The position numbers were made by a program, and so were the translations under genes. The notes beneath the pieces are model-generated. The model was not told where the DNA came from. It ran no database searches and was given only the letters and a program-made list of their open reading frames with translations. This document shows positions 42,901 through 50,864 of a stretch of 64,000 bases of DNA, one piece after another. The stretch is from Tolypothrix bouteillei VB521301. Its GTDB lineage: Bacteria; Cyanobacteriota; Cyanobacteriia; Cyanobacteriales; Nostocaceae. Location: contig NZ_JHEG04000001.1 of assembly GCF_000760695.4 (NCBI RefSeq), positions 4,298,895 to 4,362,894 of the forward strand. Direction: 5' to 3'. Position 1 is the first letter of the stretch, and the number at the start of each line of letters is the position of its first letter.

Positions 42901-43467
42901 ATGCAGTCAGCCACCACCTATCCAGTCCGTTGGACAACTTATGACTTGGAAATTTTTGAGGGCGATCGCGTCAATCGCTACGAAATTATTGACGGAGAAT
43001 TGTTTGTGACCAGAGCACCCGATTGGAAGCATCAAGCTGTTTGCATCAATATTGGAACTGTACTGAAGCTATGGTCGGATGAGAGTGGTTTGGGTCAACC
43101 TGCAGTTACCCCAGGGATTGTTTTTTCAGAATCAGATAATGTCATCCCCGATATTGTTTGGGTAAGTCAGGAACGTTTGGAAAGATTGCTAGATGAAGCA
43201 GGACATCTCACAGCTGCGCCGGAGTTGGTCGTTGAAGTTTTATCTCCAGGTAAAGCAAATGAAAGACGGGACAGAGAAGCCAAGCTAAAGTTGTACTCAG
43301 TGCAGGGCGTTCATGAATATTGGATTGTGAACCTTAAAGACCAAACAGTTGAGATTTACCGCCGTCAGAATGCGGTGCTAAAGCTTATAGTTACCCTATA
43401 TCAACAGGATGAGCTAACCAGCCCAATATTACCTGGTTTTAGCTGCTTAGTCAGCAAGTTTTTTTAG
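42901..43467 (+). CDS. Uma2-family (DUF820) putative endonuclease
   Basis: 188 residues from the ATG at 42901, which has an AAGGGG site close upstream; GTG 42871 is an alternative. Motifs: WTTYDLEIFEGDRVNRYEIIDGELFV, VIPDIVWVSQERLERLL, APELVVEVLSPGKANERRDREAKLKLY and GVHEYWIVN. The D...E-x-x...K pattern of the PD-(D/E)xK fold is intact. Third Uma2 member in the window; role uncertain. Follows the TPM gene by about 60 bases. Confidence 0.87.
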   Translation: MQSATTYPVRWTTYDLEIFEGDRVNRYEIIDGELFVTRAPDWKHQAVCINIGTVLKLWSDESGLGQPAVTPGIVFSESDNVIPDIVWVSQERLERLLDEAGHLTAAPELVVEVLSPGKANERRDREAKLKLYSVQGVHEYWIVNLKDQTVEIYRRQNAVLKLIVTLYQQDELTSPILPGFSCLVSKFF

Positions 43468-43482
43468 TTTTGGCTTTTGTCC

Positions 43483-44271
43483 TCAGCCCTCAGCTTTTTT
43501 TTTCAGTAAGACTCTACTAACAATCAGAATAACAAGAGCGATCGCTAAAACTATTGCCAAATTTCTGACAGTTGCTTTATCCCAATTTTTAACACCAACA
43601 GCAACCAATGCCCAAATAGTAACCCCCGTATAAGCGCTGTCTTGATGCTGAATGGCGATCGCTGTAGCAACAACCGCTGCTACTATCAACAAAATCGACG
43701 TCCATACTTCCGCAGAAATTCCCCCTCCATCCCAATTTTGGGCATACAAAGCGCAAGCCACATTCACAATTTTAGCTACACTAATCCATCCCAGATAAAT
43801 ACTAATAGGAAAGTGTACGCACCACTTTTTGATACGAGATACAGGATGTTTACCAATGTCCAATTGCACGTAGGCAAAAATTAGGGGTAGCAGAATCCCT
43901 AACATTGCGACTGCTGAAAGCAAAAAGAGTCTACCTAGAAAAAGATATACCCAAATACTTTGTGCTAAACTGGCAACGACCAGTAAATAACCTATATTGC
44001 GTAAATCTTGGTCTTGTTTTTGATTGGGAAGAAATTGATAAACTGCAAAGGCAAACAAACCTAGATAGATCAAACCCCATATTGCAAAGGCATAGTTAGC
44101 AGGAATAATGAGAACATTTTTAAATAATGTATTAGAAATTTCACCAATACTTAGCCCATTGAGTGGAAAGATATTAGAGATAACATTCACTACAAAAGCG
44201 GTCAAGATCGCAACTAGTGTAAGAAGTTGACGAAGAAAATCACGGTCTAATCGGAAGTTAGACTGCTGCAT
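43483..44271 (-). CDS. TspO/MBR-like tryptophan-rich membrane protein
   Basis: 262 residues with seven or more hydrophobic segments. PANYAFAIWGLIYLGLFAFAVYQ and SIWVYLFL resemble the tryptophan-rich helices of TspO/MBR family proteins, but this is longer than classical five-helix TspO (about 160 residues). Relatives of this longer type are annotated as TspO-like in cyanobacteria. TspO proteins bind porphyrins and tetrapyrrole breakdown products. Whether this one does is unknown. The C-terminus is basic (VLLKKKAEG). It is just downstream of the GT39-type gene on the same strand, 19 bases away. Confidence 0.7.
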   Translation of the reverse strand: MQQSNFRLDRDFLRQLLTLVAILTAFVVNVISNIFPLNGLSIGEISNTLFKNVLIIPANYAFAIWGLIYLGLFAFAVYQFLPNQKQDQDLRNIGYLLVVASLAQSIWVYLFLGRLFLLSAVAMLGILLPLIFAYVQLDIGKHPVSRIKKWCVHFPISIYLGWISVAKIVNVACALYAQNWDGGGISAEVWTSILLIVAAVVATAIAIQHQDSAYTGVTIWALVAVGVKNWDKATVRNLAIVLAIALVILIVSRVLLKKKAEG

Positions 44272-44290
44272 AGTTTTGTTTCAACAATAG

Positions 44291-46039
44291 CTATTTTTCT
44301 TTTAGCTTATCTTTATTCAGAAGTTGAATTAGATTTACCTTTTGCACGGTACCCAAAATACGATAAGGCTGAGATACTGAAGTCATATTTTTTGTAGGAA
44401 TCCAAGCGTAGCTAGCAGCCGGAAGTTCAGAAACTTTTTGTACCTTCTGTCCGTGATGGGGGGTGTAGAAATTAAGCAAAACAGCAATTTTGCCACCCGT
44501 TTGGACAAAATGAACGGGTGAAGAAGACAAAACTTGAGCAATCTCAGGTTGACGAATAAAAGATTTCAAATCTGGGTTATAGTCGCCTATGATACCAGTA
44601 CTACCAGCGACAGCCAAAGTCAACCAAGCAGGAATTAACCACCCTGCGATCCAATAGCGAACTGTGAAATACTTTTGACCGTAATGGTAACGAGCAATCC
44701 AAATTGCAGGCAAAATCAGCCAACCCATTCCCAATACCAATACCATAGCAGCGTACTTGCGAACTTCTGCATCACCGATAGTAAAAGCCACAACACCTGC
44801 TATTAAGAGTACAACACCCAATCCACCAAAGGTATAACTGAGATTGCGGGCTAGGGAAGAGGGGGGAACTCGGGGTCCCCTCTGGGGATAGGGGGGAAGG
44901 GGGAGAGAGGGAGAGGGGGGGATTCTCTGCGTAGTTTGTCTCGTTCCTTTGTCAGGCTCCGTGACTAATCGAAAATTAGTATATCCTTTACCCAACCAAT
45001 TCAAACCAACAGCAGCCAGTAAAGCGATGAACGGATAGAGGGCGAGACTGTAGTGAGGTAAGCGAGTCGGGAAAAGAGTCAGTTCCACTAATAAAGTGAG
45101 AGGAAAACCAACAAGGATGAGATGGTGGCGAGGAACGGGACGGCGCATAACTACGCCCAAGCCCAGAAGACTCACAAAAAACCAGGGAAATGCTCGCACT
45201 GGTAAATTCCAGAAATAAAACTCCAACCCGTTATTATTCCGTTCGCCAGAACTTAAATTAATCACAAAATTGATTAATTCTACAAAACTGTTTTTACCAT
45301 AGTGTTGAAAGTTGAGCCAAAGCCAGATCCCAGTAGGAATTAAACCCACGGTAAATCCCAAGTACAACATTGGGTTGCTCAGATGACGATGTCGGCGATG
45401 CTCCCAAATTAGGTAAGGTAGCAAAGCAACGATAGGTAAGACAATCATGAAGCTTCTGACTAAGAAGCCCAAACCAAAACTTAAACCAGCAAGAAAACTC
45501 CAACTAAAGCGGGATCGGGGATGTAATTCTGCTTTTAAGAAAGACCAAATAGCCAAAAGTACCAAGAAAATCGTAGGTACATCCGGTGTACCCAAACGAC
45601 TGTACTGCAACCAGAGGAATTCGACACTTAAAATCGCAGCAGCTAACCAAGCCACTTTTTTCCCTAAGAGAATTTTGCCGATCTCATATAAAAGTAGTAC
45701 GCTCAGGATTCCCGCGATCGCACTTGGCAATCGCACGCTAGTTTCATGAATTCCGAACAAAGTATAGGCACTGGCTATTAACCAGTAGGGACCTGGGGTT
45801 TTGTGGTGGGGCGTTGACCATGGATGTATCCAGTCTCCTGACTCTAGCATGAAACGCGATCGCCAAGCATAAAGCCCTTCATCGTGTGCCATCAAGCTAT
45901 CTTGTCCTGAGTTCAAGAACAGTAGCGGAAGTGTCCAAATTAACAAGCTTATATAAGGTAAACTCGGTAAAAACTCGATGAAAACCCTCTTTCGAGCAAC
46001 AGACTGTGTTTTAAATAACATTGAATCAAAATCAGCCAA
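44291..46039 (-). CDS. GT39/ArnT-type membrane glycosyltransferase
   Basis: 582 residues. About 12 membrane helices; the first external loop holds AHDEGLYAWRSRFMLESGDWI, with the catalytic Asp-Glu pair of the PMT/ArnT family. These enzymes move a sugar from a polyprenyl phosphate donor to lipid or protein outside the cytoplasm. The donor could come from the GT2 gene at 38778. About residues 363-390 are a Pro/Ser-rich stretch (PPSPSLPLPPYPQRGPR) encoded by a G-rich microsatellite, absent from most relatives. The C-terminal soluble part carries WIPTKNMTS. Confidence 0.85.
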   Translation of the reverse strand: MADFDSMLFKTQSVARKRVFIEFLPSLPYISLLIWTLPLLFLNSGQDSLMAHDEGLYAWRSRFMLESGDWIHPWSTPHHKTPGPYWLIASAYTLFGIHETSVRLPSAIAGILSVLLLYEIGKILLGKKVAWLAAAILSVEFLWLQYSRLGTPDVPTIFLVLLAIWSFLKAELHPRSRFSWSFLAGLSFGLGFLVRSFMIVLPIVALLPYLIWEHRRHRHLSNPMLYLGFTVGLIPTGIWLWLNFQHYGKNSFVELINFVINLSSGERNNNGLEFYFWNLPVRAFPWFFVSLLGLGVVMRRPVPRHHLILVGFPLTLLVELTLFPTRLPHYSLALYPFIALLAAVGLNWLGKGYTNFRLVTEPDKGTRQTTQRIPPSPSLPLPPYPQRGPRVPPSSLARNLSYTFGGLGVVLLIAGVVAFTIGDAEVRKYAAMVLVLGMGWLILPAIWIARYHYGQKYFTVRYWIAGWLIPAWLTLAVAGSTGIIGDYNPDLKSFIRQPEIAQVLSSSPVHFVQTGGKIAVLLNFYTPHHGQKVQKVSELPAASYAWIPTKNMTSVSQPYRILGTVQKVNLIQLLNKDKLKEK

Positions 46040-46138
46040 ATCTTTGTTTGGCTCCTTTAGTTTTTGTATCTATTTATAGAATACGTATTGTGGTATCAAA
46101 ATTGTTCCACACATAATAACTGACTTGAAAAAACATTT

Positions 46139-46786
46139 ATGCCATTAAAACCAGAGCAACGTGACAAGCTAGACAGTACAGATGACAAGCTGTTTTATGA
46201 ATACCCCCGCTTCGTGACTCACGTGGATGAAGGTTTTATTCAACAGCTGAGTGAGTTGTACCGCGAGCGACTCAAACCCAACACCCGCATCTTTGACATG
46301 ATGAGTAGTTGGGTCTCCCATCTCCCAGAAGAGATGGAATTTGACCATGTAGAAGGACATGGGCTGAATGCTGAGGAACTACAACGCAATCCACGGTTAA
46401 ATCATTACTTCGTACAGAATCTCAACGAAAATCCCCAACTTCCTTTACCAGATGCAAATTTTGATGCTGTACTCAACTGTGTTTCCGTCCAGTACTTACA
46501 ATATCCAGAGGCAATTTTTTCAGAAATTCACCGCATTCTGAAACCGGGTGGTGTAGCAATTGTCAGCTTTTCCAACCGAATGTTTTTCCAAAAAGCAATT
46601 CAAGCATGGCGCGAGGGTAATGAAGCGAGTCGCGTTGCACTAGTAAAAAGTTACTTCTCTTCTGTACCGGGCTTTTCCCCTCCAGAAGTGATTGCACGCC
46701 AGTCAACAGCTCCCAATCTACTACAGTGGCTCGGTGTTGGAGGGGGAGATCCATTCTACGCTGTCATAGCATATCGCAATAATTAA
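46139..46786 (+). CDS. SAM-dependent methyltransferase
   Basis: 215 residues. A class I methyltransferase core is seen: RIFDMMSSWVSHLP (motif I region, lacking the classical GxGxG), LPLPDANFDAVLNCVSVQYL (motif IV) and EIHRILKPGGVAIVSFSNRMF (post-motif). Substrate unknown. The N-terminus reads DDKLFYEYPRFVTHVDEGFIQQL, typical of small cyanobacterial members. Divergent from the GT39-type gene. Confidence 0.83.
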   Translation: MPLKPEQRDKLDSTDDKLFYEYPRFVTHVDEGFIQQLSELYRERLKPNTRIFDMMSSWVSHLPEEMEFDHVEGHGLNAEELQRNPRLNHYFVQNLNENPQLPLPDANFDAVLNCVSVQYLQYPEAIFSEIHRILKPGGVAIVSFSNRMFFQKAIQAWREGNEASRVALVKSYFSSVPGFSPPEVIARQSTAPNLLQWLGVGGGDPFYAVIAYRNN

Positions 46787-46959
46787 AAATAAAGGGGTAT
46801 TGGGTTTTCCCCCAACCCTTAACCCCTAATCCCCAATCCCTCGTTCCTACCTTAGGGTAGTTGTCCTCAAAAGTTATTAGAAAGTAAATTTTTCAGGTAA
46901 ACACTACAAGAACGCAGATAATTAATTGCTTGTAGGTTAAGCATATGGAGGAGGCAAAG

Positions 46960-47472
46960 ATGATGTTCCCTCGTGTCCGTAGAGTATTAGTTGCTTTATT
47001 GTTATGTTTGTTACTATTTACAACGGGGTGTGCAACGAAAGCCCCCGGACGATTCGATCAAGTACAGCAAGAAAGTAGCAAGCAAAAAAGCGGTCAAGCT
47101 GTTGCTAAAGAAGCAACTCAAGGTAGCGAATTTAACAAATTCTTCCCATCCGCCGGTGCGGGTTACCAACGAATCTTCACCCAAGAGAAAAAAGGCTTCG
47201 CTGAGGCTAAGTTGAAGCAAAACGGTAAAGATATAGCAATGTTAGCTGTTTCTGATACAACGAGTGTTCCTGGTTCGGCTGCTACCTACTCAAATAGCAC
47301 CACAAAAATAGCCGGTTATCCCGCTCGTCAATTGGGGAATACTCAAACATCAGTATTAGTTAACAATCGCTATCAAGTTAAAGTAATTTCCCGTGACCCG
47401 TCATTCACAGCTAGCGATCGCGAAGCATGGATACAAAAGTTTAACCTTGATGGTTTGGCAAAACTGAAATGA
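46960..47472 (+). CDS. Lipoprotein of unknown function
   Basis: 170 residues. The start at 46960 is preferred because GGAGGAG lies 6-7 bases upstream; the longer start at 46945 would put that site inside the gene. The signal peptide ends in the lipobox TTGC (LLLFTTGCATKAPG), so the protein is lipid-anchored. The mature part is soluble, with FNKFFPSAGAGYQRIFTQEKKGFAEAKL and TKIAGYPARQLGNTQTSVLV. No domain recognised. It comes before the unknown 295-residue gene on the same strand. Confidence 0.7.
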   Translation: MMFPRVRRVLVALLLCLLLFTTGCATKAPGRFDQVQQESSKQKSGQAVAKEATQGSEFNKFFPSAGAGYQRIFTQEKKGFAEAKLKQNGKDIAMLAVSDTTSVPGSAATYSNSTTKIAGYPARQLGNTQTSVLVNNRYQVKVISRDPSFTASDREAWIQKFNLDGLAKLK

Positions 47473-47575
47473 GGCTGATGGCTAATAGCTAATGGCTGAT
47501 GGCTGGTGGCTGATAACTGATGACACTATGAACGATTAGCAATTAGCAATTAGCAATTAGCAATTAACAAAACTA
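47473..47575. repeat. STRR-like repeats GGCTGAT/AATTAGC
   Basis: GGCTGATGGCTAATAGCTAATGGCTGAT and, after a short gap, tandem AGCAATT heptamers (about 47538-47568). Placed between two same-strand genes. A ribosome binding site AAGGAG follows at about 47585. Confidence 0.55.
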
Positions 47576-47596
47576 CATAACAACAAGGAGTGTTTC

Positions 47597-48484
47597 GTGG
47601 CTAAACCGATTTTTGAACTGGTTGATGAACTACCAACCGGCGGTTTGACAGTGTCAATGTTGAATTCGCTCGATTTCGTGGCTCCGGGTCAATGGCAGAA
47701 TGTGGTTGGATTTGTCAATACCATCAAAACTGTAACTGGCGAAACTGATGACAGCTTAATTCAAGCGATTGGTGAAAGAGCAATTTATCTCTACAACGAT
47801 CGCTCTCAAGGATACCAACGCGCAATGTGGCTCTATCAAACTGTTGACAGCACAGATAGAGCCCTTGGTGCAGCAGCATTGGCAAATAAAGTCGGTGAAA
47901 AAATTCCTCTTTTTGGTTTTCTCAACAAAGTGACTCCCAAATCTGATAGAGCCCAAACTATTGATTTATGTCTAAAGTTAGTTGCTGAGTTGGTGGCTTT
48001 CTGCCAAATTAACGGGATTCCCGGAGATAGTATTGGAGATTTTGTTGCTTCTTTGGGTGAATATAGTGGTGAGTCACTGATTCGCATGGTTGCTTTAGTT
48101 TGTGTAGATGGCTTACTACCTCTTGGTCCGGACTTTATTAGTAGTGCATTATCTAGCATTAGCCAAACAAACCCCCAAGAATTGGAACAGAATGCTACTT
48201 ACCAAAACATTCAAGACGCAATTCCCGGTGGTGATTCTCGCGGAAAACTGAACTTTATTGGAGAAAGCTTTGACTCCGTCAAGGGTTGGATGAGCGGTTT
48301 GGTTGCTTCTAATGGCTTGACACCACAAAAGGTTGCTCGCAACTTGCAAAGCTTCCTTGATGTTGCGGATGACAATCTGGACTATTTAGCTGCATTCCTG
48401 GATGTTTCAACCAACTACTACGAGCATACAGGGACGCAAACATTAGCACGCCGTCTCATTGAACGAGCATTTGCTGAAATTTAA
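47597..48484 (+). CDS. Conserved protein of unknown function
   Basis: 295 residues with GTG start, supported by AAGGAG 6 bases upstream. Mostly helical, no signal peptide or membrane segment. Recognisable stretches are VDELPTGGLTVSMLNSLDFVAPGQW, AIGERAIYLYNDRSQGYQRAMWLYQTVD and FLDVADDNLDYLAAFLDVSTNYYEHTGTQTLARRLIE. It looks like a cyanobacterial family without assigned function. Soluble, probably cytoplasmic. Confidence 0.65.
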   Translation: MAKPIFELVDELPTGGLTVSMLNSLDFVAPGQWQNVVGFVNTIKTVTGETDDSLIQAIGERAIYLYNDRSQGYQRAMWLYQTVDSTDRALGAAALANKVGEKIPLFGFLNKVTPKSDRAQTIDLCLKLVAELVAFCQINGIPGDSIGDFVASLGEYSGESLIRMVALVCVDGLLPLGPDFISSALSSISQTNPQELEQNATYQNIQDAIPGGDSRGKLNFIGESFDSVKGWMSGLVASNGLTPQKVARNLQSFLDVADDNLDYLAAFLDVSTNYYEHTGTQTLARRLIERAFAEI

Positions 48485-48606
48485 TTCTTCCAAAAAGTCA
48501 CCTGAAATCAACCCAATGGCTGGTTTTTAAACCCCTGTTAGTTACGTATATTTATACAGGTGATGTGCTTGTTCTTTTTCCGTGAAGGCACGGCAACGCC
48601 GTGCCC

Positions 48607-49344
48607 TTACTTAGGTAATTTGAGTCCTTGTACTATGACAGGCATATGAGGTTCAAAATTCCGGAAATTTTCTAGTTTGTCAAACTTTCCTGTTGTTGAG
48701 GCTGTATCGAAGGCAGTTGTCATCACATAAAGGGCTTTACCGTCAAAGGCAACATAACCGCGATGTTCTTCATGAGATCCACCTTGTTTTTTCAGCCCTG
48801 CAAATCCATAATACACTCCTTTGAGTTGACCGACTTGTACTGTTTGAGGGGGCTGGGATGAGAAGGTAATTTTGTTACCATACTCTTTGTTACGATCTTT
48901 TGCCAAAATACTATAGCGCTCAGAGGTCCAAAGCTTCAGTGCTGAGGTTACCTGGTTTTGGTTCTTCGGGTCTTGGTAATCTATTTTGGAATTTGCTGGA
49001 AGACCAGCCTGTACCAACATTTTTTGAAAATTCGGTAGTTTGTCCAAAGTATAAACACCCATCTCAACCGTACCCAAAACTTTTTCTTGCGAAGATACAC
49101 AGAGTAAAGGTGCAGTTCCCTCACATGGTGAAACACTCCAGCCTGATGGAGCGCTCGTTTTTCCTAAGATTGTCTTCCAGATATTGCTTTGAGTTGCTTG
49201 TGAGTTAGCAGCAGTTGCTTGTACAACTGTAGGTTGCTGCAATTTACGATTGGCAGAAAATTTAGAGAAAGCTTGTATCAAGCCAAGTGGTGTTAATACT
49301 GAAACGACAAGAGCACCAAAGAGAACGTGATAGAGTCTCAACAT
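48607..49344 (-). CDS. Protein of unknown function with N-terminal membrane anchor
   Basis: 245 residues from the ATG at 49344 (MLRLYHVLFGALVVSVLTPLG). The open frame extends upstream, but there it reads through an AAATCCAAAAT-type repeat (IQNPKSKIV), so that part is not real protein. One N-terminal helix would anchor it, with the rest outside the cytoplasm. GWSVSPCEGTAPLLCVSSQEK has two cysteines that could pair. The C-terminal part reads GQLKGVYYGFAGLKKQGG and FRNFEPHMPVIVQGLKLP. No family recognised. Confidence 0.62.
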   Translation of the reverse strand: MLRLYHVLFGALVVSVLTPLGLIQAFSKFSANRKLQQPTVVQATAANSQATQSNIWKTILGKTSAPSGWSVSPCEGTAPLLCVSSQEKVLGTVEMGVYTLDKLPNFQKMLVQAGLPANSKIDYQDPKNQNQVTSALKLWTSERYSILAKDRNKEYGNKITFSSQPPQTVQVGQLKGVYYGFAGLKKQGGSHEEHRGYVAFDGKALYVMTTAFDTASTTGKFDKLENFRNFEPHMPVIVQGLKLPK

Positions 49345-49585
49345 AAGTTTTATCAATAGAATTCGTCTTACTATTTTGGATTTAGGATTTTGTATTGAAA
49401 AAGCCCGAACTGGGCTTCGTTCCAAGCAACTATCTTTTACCTACCTGTTTCCAAGCGGTATTAGGTAGCAGAAACCATTATCCGCAAGCTTTGTGGATAT
49501 CTTATGAAGATTCAGCTATTTCTTCTTATGTTCCGATTGGCTATTTGCCGATTTAGAGATTAGTCCCCATTCCTCCCGTCATCAG

Positions 49586-50284
49586 CTATTTCGGACAGGT
49601 TTTATTAGCAAAATCGCACTGATAAATGTAAGGCTCTTGCCAACTTAAAGGAATTTCTAGTAAGTCTCTTGTACCCGTTATACCTTGTCCGATAAACAGT
49701 AACAAGGCAACGCAATTTAAAATTGTGTGGACTGTGCGCCAACGATTCGATCTATCTTTATAGATATCAGGAACAATTGCTAAAGAAAAAATCATGAGCA
49801 AAGCAGCAGTTATTCCGTAGTAGTAATGAGACCAGTACCATTCATTGTCACGGCGAAAGACTCCATCCTGATAGCCAAGAATAACTATACCCGCACCAGT
49901 TAAAGTAGCAAAGACTCCCCGCCATAGTGGTTGCTTGACACGATACAGGAAGACTAAAGAGGTAATTGTAACCGCAAACATTATAAGAATAAAAGCAACT
50001 TGGAAAGCATCTTTACTCCACAATTGATTTTTAATAATGTTTTTCCCAATTGGATAAGCAAGCCCTATCAACACCAATCCTACAACTGCGCCTGTCAGCC
50101 AATTGCCAAGCTGTCTGTGTTCTACTCCCACTACAGGTGGAATCTTGCTTTTCTGTGAATTTTTGGATTCCAGGCGTCGCTGACGTGTTTGCCATGCAAA
50201 GTTAACTACCATGCCAATCAGAGGAAATACGAAAAAGACTGCGATCGCTGGATGGACAAGACCAAGAAAATCTGCTAACTCCAT
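49586..50284 (-). CDS. DUF4079-like membrane protein
   Basis: 232 residues, about six hydrophobic segments. The N-terminus LVHPAIAVFFVFPLIGMVVNFAWQTRQRR resembles DUF4079-type proteins of cyanobacteria, and WRTVHTILNCVALLLFIGQGITGTRDLLEIPLSW is similar in kind. Conserved histidines in the helices (HP near the start, TVHT) suggest a heme- or electron-transfer-linked membrane protein, but that is not shown. Two cysteines end the protein (QCDFANKTC). Confidence 0.6.
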   Translation of the reverse strand: MELADFLGLVHPAIAVFFVFPLIGMVVNFAWQTRQRRLESKNSQKSKIPPVVGVEHRQLGNWLTGAVVGLVLIGLAYPIGKNIIKNQLWSKDAFQVAFILIMFAVTITSLVFLYRVKQPLWRGVFATLTGAGIVILGYQDGVFRRDNEWYWSHYYYGITAALLMIFSLAIVPDIYKDRSNRWRTVHTILNCVALLLFIGQGITGTRDLLEIPLSWQEPYIYQCDFANKTCPK

Positions 50285-50864
50285 AGAATACCTTTTTACA
50301 CAAACCTGTTGAGGGCAAACACTCTAATTTCGTTTTTTTTTGCAATCATAAAACACACCCTATTGTGTATTCAGCTACTTTAAGGGGAGCGATGGCAAAG
50401 CGTAAGCTACGTAGGGCTTATCGAGTACCGCTCCTCAAATTTCTTGCTAAGCTTACTTTAAACCGTATTTTCAGCAGTTAAATGAATGCAGCCTGAGAAT
50501 TTTTGAGAAATACTCTAATGCTTTTTCAACCTAGGGCTCTAGCATATCCTTACAATTAATGAATTAGACCAAAAGATTCAAAGAGTGGATTTTTCATAGC
50601 GTCCCCATCCTGGTAAGTCATTTATCGATTTTTGTTGCATATTCTTTGTAATTTGTTGTAAAGTATATCAAATATTTACAATTGTATTGCACTCAAGAAT
50701 TAACCACACTTGACCAAGCGTAAAGTCGTACAAGCTCCAAAACTGTGTTTATGGAAAAAAAAGAAGTTGATTCACAAGTATGGGGACTAACGGGTCACTA
50801 GTTACTGGTTGGCGATCGCTTATAATAGGTCACTCCTCACTGGTCATTGTTAGGGTATTTCAAA
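50285..50864. other. Intergenic region of 580 bases
   Basis: Divergent promoters are expected here. At 50389-50437 GGGGAGCG and CGCTCCTC are inverted ends of a hairpin-type dispersed repeat. Otherwise the region is AT-rich and without a recognisable gene, riboswitch or RNA gene. Confidence 0.35.

Noticed and set aside
49345..49425. 27-residue N-terminal extension of the gene at 48607
   Set aside because: The stretch IQNPKSKIV is translated AAATCCAAAAT-type repeat; the ATG at 49344 directly precedes the membrane helix.
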